Shown here: positions 36,582-42,858 of the stretch, piece after piece
How positions within the stretch are numbered: the first letter of the stretch is position 1
Layout: each line of letters opens with the position of its first letter
NCBI GenBank assembly: GCA_015075175.1
Contig: JABTUV010000001.1
Span: forward strand, 372,001-436,000
DNA: 64,000 nt
Source of the DNA: a bacterium
Lineage (GTDB): Bacteria; Hinthialibacterota; Hinthialibacteria; H5-UNCL2
Direction of reading: 5' to 3'
The notes under the pieces: generated by a model
The model's input: only the letters and a program-made list of their open reading frames with translations
Databases searched by the model: none
Told to the model about the DNA's origin: nothing
Position numbers and translations under genes: made by a program

Positions 36582-38396
36582 ATGAAGTGCATGAGGACGA
36601 TCCTGGTGGCGGCGGGCGTGCTGATGGGCGCCTTCGTGGCGTACGCGGAGGTCGAATCCGCGACCGGAGCAAGAACCTTCTCCGAGACCTCCCGGTCGAT
36701 TGACCGGCGGCTGCGCGAGAGCGTGGACGCACTGGGCCGCCTGCGCGAAACGGCGGCGGCGGAGCAGATTCCCCTCAGCCGGCTGCTGAGCGAACGCGAG
36801 TCCGAACTGGCCCGCGTGCGGCAGGAATTCCAGGAGAGGTCGCGCTCGCTGGACGGCCGCGCGCTCGAGCTGGCCAACCTCGGCCGGGAGGTCAAGGGAC
36901 GCGAGAGTGAAATCGCCTATCTCGGCAATCTTCTGGGCGAGTACGTGCGTAACTTTGAGTCGCGGCTCCACGTCGCCGAAAGGCAGCATTACCGAGACGC
37001 CCTGGCGGATGCGCGCCTGGCCGCCGAGAACCACGGCCTCTCGGAACAAGAGGTTTTCCAGGCGCAGGCGCGGCTGCTCTTGGTTTCGCTGGATCGGCTC
37101 GAGGACAGCCTGGGCGGAAGCCGCTTCCACGGAACCGCGGTGGATCCCGAAGGGGCGGTGAAGCAGGGAACCTTCGTGCGCGTGGGCCCCACGGCGGTTT
37201 TCCGCTCGCACGACGGAGAGGCCGTCGGCGCGGTGGAAGAGCGATTGGGCAGCGCCGAGCCGTGCCTTGTCCCCTTCGCGCTGCCGGCGGACGCCAGCGC
37301 GGCGGCGCAGCTGATCCTCGACTCCACCGGCCGCCTGCCGTTCGATCCCACGCTCGGCAACGCCCACAAGATCGAGGCGACGCACGACACGTTCCTTACC
37401 CACGTTCGCAAGGGTGGAATCGTGATGATCCCCATCTTCGCGCTGGCCGGCGCGGCGTTGCTGGTCGCGTTCTTCAAGTGGCTTTCCCTTGCGCTGATTC
37501 GCCTCCCCTCCCAGAAACGCATCCATGCGCTCCTCCGGGCGGTGTCCGAACGCGATGAGGCGGCCGCGCGGCGGCAGGCCGGAGCCATGCGGGGTCCCGT
37601 GGGACGTATGCTCCAAGCGGGCGTCGAGCATCTGCGTGAGCCGCGTGAACTGATTGAGGAAGTCATGTACGAGCAGGTGTTGGCGACGCGCCTCGCGCTG
37701 GAACGATTCCTTCCCTTCATTCAGATCAGCGCCGCCTCAGCGCCGCTCCTGGGCCTGCTGGGAACGGTGACGGGCATCATCAACACCTTCAAGCTGATCA
37801 CCGTTTTCGGCTCGGGCGACGTGAAGACGCTTTCGGCCGGCATCTCGGAGGCGTTGATTACCACCGAGTTCGGCCTCGTGGTCGCCATTCCCTCGCTCTT
37901 GATCCACGCCTTTCTCTCGCGCAAGGCGCGCGCGGTCGTCAACCGCATGGAGAAGGCGGCCGTCGCGCTTCTCAACCAGGCCGGCAGGACCCCCTGGGGC
38001 CGCGCCCCCGCCGCCGCAACGCCGCCCGCGGAACCCTGCGCCCAGGACAGCGCCGGCGGCATGATGGACCGCCGCCTGGTCCGTCTCGACCGCGGCGCCA
38101 CCGTGGCCGAGGCCCTCAAGCGCCTGCGAGCCGCCGAGATCGACGCCATCTTCATGGTCGATGGCGACGGCAGGTTCCTCGGGCGCGTGCCGGTGCGCCG
38201 GCTGGTCGGGCAGGCCGGCGAGACTGACCTTGAATCCCTGATCGACGCCTCGCCCGTGATTGTGCGGGTCGATACGAAACCGGATGAGGTCACCCGCCTC
38301 ATCCGTCAACACAATCTCGCCAGCGTGCCGGTGCTGGACGACAGCGGGAAGCTGGTGGGACGCATCGTAAGGAACGGACACGGAGGATTAACATGA
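36582..38396 (+). CDS. TtpC/ExbB-like proton-channel protein with N-terminal coiled coil and C-terminal CBS pair
   Basis: The 604-residue protein has a signal-anchor, a periplasmic coiled-coil domain (about 25-260) as in TtpC, then a MotA/TolQ/ExbB domain with membrane segments at about 285-310, 375-400 and 415-445 (ASAPLLGLLGTVTGIINTF and FGLVVAIPSLLIHAFLSRK). After a short linker, the last 105 residues are two CBS motifs: MDRRLVRLDRGATVAEALKR, IFMVDGDGRFLGRVPVRRL, then IVRVDTKPDEVTRLIRQHN and VPVLDDSGKLVGRIV. CBS pairs usually bind adenine nucleotides or Mg and control transporter domains such as MgtE. I know of no ExbB family with this tail, so gating of a TonB-energising channel by a cytoplasmic ligand is inferred. 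Confidence 0.85.
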   Translation: MKCMRTILVAAGVLMGAFVAYAEVESATGARTFSETSRSIDRRLRESVDALGRLRETAAAEQIPLSRLLSERESELARVRQEFQERSRSLDGRALELANLGREVKGRESEIAYLGNLLGEYVRNFESRLHVAERQHYRDALADARLAAENHGLSEQEVFQAQARLLLVSLDRLEDSLGGSRFHGTAVDPEGAVKQGTFVRVGPTAVFRSHDGEAVGAVEERLGSAEPCLVPFALPADASAAAQLILDSTGRLPFDPTLGNAHKIEATHDTFLTHVRKGGIVMIPIFALAGAALLVAFFKWLSLALIRLPSQKRIHALLRAVSERDEAAARRQAGAMRGPVGRMLQAGVEHLREPRELIEEVMYEQVLATRLALERFLPFIQISAASAPLLGLLGTVTGIINTFKLITVFGSGDVKTLSAGISEALITTEFGLVVAIPSLLIHAFLSRKARAVVNRMEKAAVALLNQAGRTPWGRAPAAATPPAEPCAQDSAGGMMDRRLVRLDRGATVAEALKRLRAAEIDAIFMVDGDGRFLGRVPVRRLVGQAGETDLESLIDASPVIVRVDTKPDEVTRLIRQHNLASVPVLDDSGKLVGRIVRNGHGGLT

Positions 38397-39142
38397 CCTT
38401 GACTCAACAATGGATAGCACTCTGGCGGCAGGCGGTGGAACTCTGGTTTTCGGGCGGGTGGGCCATGATCCCCTTGGCGGGGGTCGCGCTGGCCGTCTTC
38501 GGGATGGGACTGCACGTCCATCTCAAGCTGGTGGGTAAGGCATTTACGCGCGTTCCCGAGAAGAAATGGCGTCGATGGATCAATCATCCCGATGAACGCA
38601 AAGGCCCCGTCGGCCATCTGCTGGATTGCGCCGCCGCCGGCGCGTCTCTCAAGGACAACGCCGTGTCCTTCCAGGAGCTGCGGACGACCGAGGTCGCGCC
38701 GTTCGAGCGCGACCTCGGGGTGATGCGAGTCCTCGTCGGCGCCGCTCCCCTGCTGGGTCTTCTGGGTACCGTGACGGGTATGCTGGCCACCTTCTCGGCG
38801 CTGGCCTCGGGCGCCGGCGGCGAGAAGACCATGGCCATGATCGCCTCGGGCATCTCCGAGGCCCTGATTACGACTGAAACCGGACTGGTGATCGCGCTGC
38901 CGGGTTTGTTTTTCCAGTACCAGCTGACGCGCAGGCTGGCGGCCTTCAAGTCTTTCCTGGCCCACTTGGAGACGGTTTGCACCCAGGAGATTCACCGCAG
39001 GATAGGTAAGGCGGCGAAGTTCCGGCAGCCGATTCCCGCCGGTTCGCCGACCGCCGCGGTCTTGACCGAGCGGACGCCTACCCCGCAGTCGGTCGGCGCC
39101 GCCAATCGGGAGCCGCAATCATGGCCCGCTTTCGCCAGCTAG
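38393..39142 (+). CDS. exbB: ExbB-family proton channel subunit
   Basis: The ATG at 38393 overlaps the previous stop (ATGA). The 249-residue inner-membrane protein has three membrane segments: one after the N-terminus (GWAMIPLAGVALAVFGMG) and a pair formed by VLVGAAPLLGLLGTVTGMLA and ETGLVIALPGLFFQYQLTR. A cytoplasmic helical region lies between and a Pro-rich tail follows. ExbB forms a pentamer around ExbD and harvests the proton gradient for TonB. With the TtpC-like protein it makes the usual two-ExbB TonB2 arrangement. It overlaps exbD by 22 nt. Confidence 0.93.
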   Translation: MTLTQQWIALWRQAVELWFSGGWAMIPLAGVALAVFGMGLHVHLKLVGKAFTRVPEKKWRRWINHPDERKGPVGHLLDCAAAGASLKDNAVSFQELRTTEVAPFERDLGVMRVLVGAAPLLGLLGTVTGMLATFSALASGAGGEKTMAMIASGISEALITTETGLVIALPGLFFQYQLTRRLAAFKSFLAHLETVCTQEIHRRIGKAAKFRQPIPAGSPTAAVLTERTPTPQSVGAANREPQSWPAFAS

Positions 39143-39537
39143 GCGCCGACGACGCCGGCCAGGGCGGGATCGACATATCCCCCCTGATCGATTGCGTCTT
39201 CATTCTGCTGATCTTCTTCATCGTCACCACCACCTTCGTGGAGGAGACCGGCGTCGAGGTCGACCGGCCGCAGGCGGCCTCGGCGGTGCAACTGGAGAAG
39301 ACCAGCATTTTGATCGCCCTCACCGACAAGGGCGCGGTGGTCTACGGGGGTCGAGAGATCGGCGTCGCCGGCATTCAACCGCTGGTCAGGCGCATGCTTC
39401 AGAAGGACGCAAAAACGCCGGTCATCATCCAGGCCGACGATGCGGCGCAATCGGGTCTTCTGGTCCGGATCATCGATGAGGCGAAGCTGGGGGGCGCGGA
39501 GAAGGTCAGCGTGGCCACGCGTCCGTCCCGCTCGTAG
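39121..39537 (+). CDS. exbD: ExbD-family proton channel subunit
   Basis: This 138-residue protein has one membrane segment with the key aspartate: ISPLIDCVFILLIFFIVTTT (D24), then a periplasmic domain ending KVSVATRP. It pairs with ExbB for TonB energisation. The start lies within the last 22 nt of exbB, so the two are translationally coupled. The aspartate and helix are intact. Confidence 0.95.
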   Translation: MARFRQLGADDAGQGGIDISPLIDCVFILLIFFIVTTTFVEETGVEVDRPQAASAVQLEKTSILIALTDKGAVVYGGREIGVAGIQPLVRRMLQKDAKTPVIIQADDAAQSGLLVRIIDEAKLGGAEKVSVATRPSRS

Positions 39538-39550
39538 CCGGTCCGCCAAA

Positions 39551-40228
39551 ATGGTCAAGGTCAAGGGCAAACCGTTTCGGGTGTTTCGCTGTCTCATCCA
39601 TCGCGCGCTGGTGGGAGTGGGCGCCGTCGGGTTGTCGCTGGCGTTGTTTCTGGTGCTGCCGCTGATGCAGACGCTGACGAAGCCGCCCGTGCCCGACCTC
39701 CTGGTGCGCGAGATCGACCGCGCCCAACTGGAGCCTCCCCCTCCGCCTCCGCCGGAGGAGAAGCCCCGGGAACCCGAGCGGGAGGAACCGCCGCCGCCCC
39801 AACTGACGGACGAGGCGCCCCCGCTGGACCTGGCCCAGCTCGAGTTGGCGCTGAATCCGGGCTTCGGCGACGGGCTGCCGGGCGCCGACTTCGGGATCGT
39901 GCTGAAGGCGGCCGTCTCCCACTCCGAAGACGTGGACGCGCTCTTCTCGATCTCCGATCTCGATCAGCCGCCGCGCGTCATCTACCAGCCCAGCCCGATG
40001 CTCACGCGCGAGGCGCGCAAGAAGGCCCCGGCCACGGTCTACATCATCTTCGCGGTCGATCGGCAGGGGCGAGTCGAGGAGCCGCGCGTACAAAAGTCCA
40101 CCGATCCCGTGTTTGAACAGCCGGCGCTGGCCGCTGTCAAACAGTGGAAGTTCGAGCCCGGCAGGCGCAATGGAGAACCCGTGCGCTTCCGTATGCGGGT
40201 CCCCATCAGCTTTCCCAAAGGAAATTGA
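39551..40228 (+). CDS. tonB: TonB-like energy transducer
   Basis: ATG 39551 lies 14 nt after the exbD stop and opens a 225-residue protein: one membrane helix (residues about 18-40), a proline-rich stretch (PPPPPPPEEKPREPER), then a C-terminal TonB domain with VYIIFAVDRQGRVEEPRV, then ALAAVKQWKFEPGRRNG, then MRVPISF. It would touch the receptor box DEFIVEEV. It is the short form without a long Pro-Lys span. The proline tract is shorter than in E. coli TonB. Confidence 0.9.
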   Translation: MVKVKGKPFRVFRCLIHRALVGVGAVGLSLALFLVLPLMQTLTKPPVPDLLVREIDRAQLEPPPPPPPEEKPREPEREEPPPPQLTDEAPPLDLAQLELALNPGFGDGLPGADFGIVLKAAVSHSEDVDALFSISDLDQPPRVIYQPSPMLTREARKKAPATVYIIFAVDRQGRVEEPRVQKSTDPVFEQPALAAVKQWKFEPGRRNGEPVRFRMRVPISFPKGN

Positions 40229-40230
40229 CG

Positions 40231-41652
40231 ATGCATGACCAACGACGTTCCACTTGTTTTGCGATGCTGCTTTGCGCGGCGGGGATCACTCTCGCGTTAC
40301 CGGGATTCGCCGACGGCGAGTCCGGGCCGGCGCCGCGTTCCGGCCCGGGCCTGGCGCCGGCGGCGCTTGAGGTCTGGAACGATCCCCTGTTTCAGAAGCG
40401 GTTCGCCGAAAGCTACCGCGCCGAGACCGAGATCGAACCCACCGTTACCGCCGACGAGCTCAAGAAGATGCAGGAGGCGCTGGACATGATCCGCGCGGAG
40501 AAGCTGGAGCAGGCGGCGGCCTTTCTGCGCAAGGAGCTGGCCCGCAATCCCGCGGCCAGCGCGGTGTTCGACTTCACGCTGGGCAACATCTGCTTTCAGA
40601 TGGAGAAGCTGGACGAGGCCGCCGCAGCTTACGCAAAAGCGGTTGACAAGTACGACAAGTTCCGCCGCGCCTGGAAGAACCTGGCCATGGTGCACGTGCG
40701 CCGGGGAGAGTTCAAGGACGCCCTGCCCGCCCTCACCCGCGTGGTCGAGCTGGGCGGGGGCGACGCGCTCACCTACGGCCTGTTGGGCTTCGCCGGCGCC
40801 TCGGTGGGCGATTACTTGGCCGCCGAGAGCGCCTATCGCATGGCCGTCCTCCTGGACCCCAAGACGCTGGACTGGAGAATGGGCCTGGCCCGCAGCTTCT
40901 TCAAACAGGAGCGGTTCGCCGAGGCGGCCGCCCTGTGCGGCCAATTGATCCGGGACCATCCGGAACGCGCGGACCTGTGGCTGCTGGAGGCCAATGCCTA
41001 CATCGGAATGAACCAACCGCAAAGGGCCGTGGAGAACTACGAGCTGGTGGACCAACTGGGCAGGTCCACGCCGGAGAGCCTCTACATGTTGGGGGATATT
41101 TACGTCAACGAGGAGTTGTACGGGCGGGCGGTGGAGGCGTACGGCCGGGCCATGGAGAAGTCGCCGGAAGCCGGCCCGGCACGCGCCCTGCGGGCCGCGC
41201 GCGTGCTGGCCGCACGCGGCGCGTTGCCGGAACTACGGACGCTCCTGCAGGACATCGACCGGCGCTACGGTAAAGGGCTGTCCGTGCCGGATCGCACACA
41301 GCTGCTCAAACTGCGCGCCCGTCTGGCCGTCGCCGAGGGCAGGGCCGGGGAGGACGTCGCCGTGCTGGAGGAGATCGTGGCGCTGGACCCCATGGACGGC
41401 GAGGCGCTCATCCTCCTGGGGCAAAGCAGCAGCCGCCGCGGAGACGTCGACAAGGCGATTTTCTACTTCGAGCGCGCCGCCGGCCTGGAGAAGTTCGAGG
41501 CGGACGCCCGGCTGCGCCACGCGCAGCTCCTCGTGGCCAGGGGCGACTATGAGGCGGCCCTGCCGCTCCTGCGTCGCGCGCAGCAACTGGAACCGCGTGA
41601 AAACGTGGCCCGCTACCTGGAGCAGGTCGAGCGCTTCGCCCGCTCGCGTTGA
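40231..41652 (+). CDS. Exported TPR-repeat protein of the TonB operon
   Basis: ATG 40231 lies 2 nt after the tonB stop and begins a leader (FAMLLCAAGITLALPGFA). The 473-residue protein is a run of TPR repeats (VFDFTLGNICFQMEKLDEAA, RRAWKNLAMVHVRRGEFKD, AESAYRMAVLLDPKTLDW, ADLWLLEANAYIGMNQPQRA). In Vibrio TonB2 loci a TPR protein likewise follows TonB. It is most likely a periplasmic scaffold. The 90-nt palindromic element starts 11 nt after its stop. Confidence 0.85.
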   Translation: MHDQRRSTCFAMLLCAAGITLALPGFADGESGPAPRSGPGLAPAALEVWNDPLFQKRFAESYRAETEIEPTVTADELKKMQEALDMIRAEKLEQAAAFLRKELARNPAASAVFDFTLGNICFQMEKLDEAAAAYAKAVDKYDKFRRAWKNLAMVHVRRGEFKDALPALTRVVELGGGDALTYGLLGFAGASVGDYLAAESAYRMAVLLDPKTLDWRMGLARSFFKQERFAEAAALCGQLIRDHPERADLWLLEANAYIGMNQPQRAVENYELVDQLGRSTPESLYMLGDIYVNEELYGRAVEAYGRAMEKSPEAGPARALRAARVLAARGALPELRTLLQDIDRRYGKGLSVPDRTQLLKLRARLAVAEGRAGEDVAVLEEIVALDPMDGEALILLGQSSSRRGDVDKAIFYFERAAGLEKFEADARLRHAQLLVARGDYEAALPLLRRAQQLEPRENVARYLEQVERFARSR

Positions 41653-41662
41653 GCCTCCAGGC

Positions 41663-41752
41663 GGAAAACCGCGGTCAGCGCCCGATTTTGCAGGGTAGCT
41701 TGGCCACTTGTGAATAATTTTGCGGCAAAATTAGGCGCTGACCCGGTTTTCC
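41663..41752. repeat. 90-nt palindromic element, copy 1
   Basis: GGAAAACCGCGGTCAGCGCC (41663-41682) and GGCGCTGACCCGGTTTTCC (41734-41752) are the outer arms, with the inner TTTTGC...GCAAAATTA arms and the loop CTTGGCCACTTGTGAATAAT. Copies 2 (58312-58401) and 3 (62206-62292) share the arms CAATTTTGC and GGCGCTG(A/C)CCCC and the TGTGAATAATCTTGCGGCAAAA loop. Confidence 0.9.
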
Positions 41753-41765
41753 CACGGTCCCTCGC

Positions 41766-41870
41766 GGCGCGGTAGAGATGAGACACACTCCGCCCAGGAG
41801 AACCAGAAATCCGCAGACCCTGCTCGAGTACCACTGGCGCCCTTGCTCCGCTCGTTCCGATTCGTTCAGG
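41766..41870 (-). pseudogene. Degraded 3' fragment of a ccdA-like gene
   Basis: The minus strand encodes LNESERAEQGRQWYSSRVCGF and then LVLLGGVCLISTAP, matching the C-terminal end of the intact CcdA at 47193 (LNWNERSRGATLLKQACGV and LVLLGGVWLIYTAP). No upstream part of the gene remains. It probably marks a past second ccdA copy downstream of the TonB operon. The 41653-42214 gap otherwise holds only the palindromic element and an unidentified stretch. Confidence 0.7.
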
Positions 41871-42214
41871 ACCGGCTCCGTGAGGAATGTCCGCGGCTTC
41901 CGGAGAGGAGTAGACTGGGCAACGGCCATGGTATTCAGGACGCGAGGCGCCACACGACCTGGGTCTCGAAAACACTTATTGACTCGTAGCTTGGCTTGGA
42001 TTATATGAAGCTAAGCATTTGATCCCTGACGGATGTCAATACCGGTCGCAGTTTTGGTGGGGTTGTTCGTGTGAGCGAACTCCTGCACTTGAGGGTATGT
42101 GACTGGGGACTGAACCATGCCCAAGCCACCGAGCCACGGCATGTTGCAAGCCGGTTGCGACAAAGTCCCAATGACCGCAGGATGCCGTTCCGCGCGCGAA
42201 GGAGGCTGAATACC

Positions 42215-42841
42215 ATGAACATTCGAGGACGCTTTGGGCGGTCGGCCTCTGCATTCGCGGTCCTCTTGGCGCTAGGACTGTTCCGAGCGGGCAGCAGCGC
42301 GCAGGAGAGGGCGCCCGGATACCCCGACTTCGATGGCGACGGGGTTGTTTCCTCGGAAGACTTGGTCCGGTTCATGATGTACTGGCATTTCCAAGTTATC
42401 CTGGACCACGACGGCGAGCTGCGAGTGCAGCCTCCCGCCACACCCCCGCCCGGCGTGACTCCCACGCCCACCCCGGTCGTCGAGCGCATCGCCGCCATCC
42501 CCATCCACGACGCGACCACGGCGGGCGCCGCTTACGGTCAATGCACCGATTGCCACGGAAGGCGCTACAACGAGATCGCTCCGTTTGTCGGCGACGCCAC
42601 GACGGGTCGCGTGTGGTCGGCTCATTCGTGGATGCTGCACATCTACCCGGGATCCGAAGGCGGGGTCAACGACGCGGTCTGCAAGAGCTGCCATAAGAAC
42701 GTGGATCTGCTCAACAACGGGGGCGGCGCGCTGCGCAAGAAAGTCGCCGTCGATCAGCCCGGCTTTCTCGGGCTCTCCTGTTCCAGCGCGCCCTGTCATG
42801 GCGCCAGTGGCTCAAAGCCGTTTTACCTGATCAACAAGTGA
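42215..42841 (+). CDS. Exported triheme c-type cytochrome with N-terminal dockerin-like loop
   Basis: ATG 42215 has AAGGAGG 9-10 nt upstream. A signal peptide (SAFAVLLALGLFRAGSSAQ) is followed by YPDFDGDGVVSSEDLVRFMM, a single EF-hand-like loop at the N-terminus (DFDGDGVVSSED), then a Pro-rich linker (PPATPPPGVTPTPTP), then the heme region. Hemes: CTDCH, CKSCH, and CSSAPCH, which has four residues between the cysteines (CX4CH) and is atypical. The 208-residue protein is likely periplasmic or cell-surface and probably feeds or receives electrons from the Mo enzyme encoded next, whose start is 17 nt away. No NrfD/PsrC-type membrane subunit follows. Confidence 0.85.
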   Translation: MNIRGRFGRSASAFAVLLALGLFRAGSSAQERAPGYPDFDGDGVVSSEDLVRFMMYWHFQVILDHDGELRVQPPATPPPGVTPTPTPVVERIAAIPIHDATTAGAAYGQCTDCHGRRYNEIAPFVGDATTGRVWSAHSWMLHIYPGSEGGVNDAVCKSCHKNVDLLNNGGGALRKKVAVDQPGFLGLSCSSAPCHGASGSKPFYLINK

Positions 42842-42858
42842 GGACGGAGGACGAGGCC

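Noticed and set aside
41653-42214. A gene in the gap before the triheme cytochrome
   Set aside because: Only the palindromic element and a ccdA relic are there; the other ORFs have no start context or family match.
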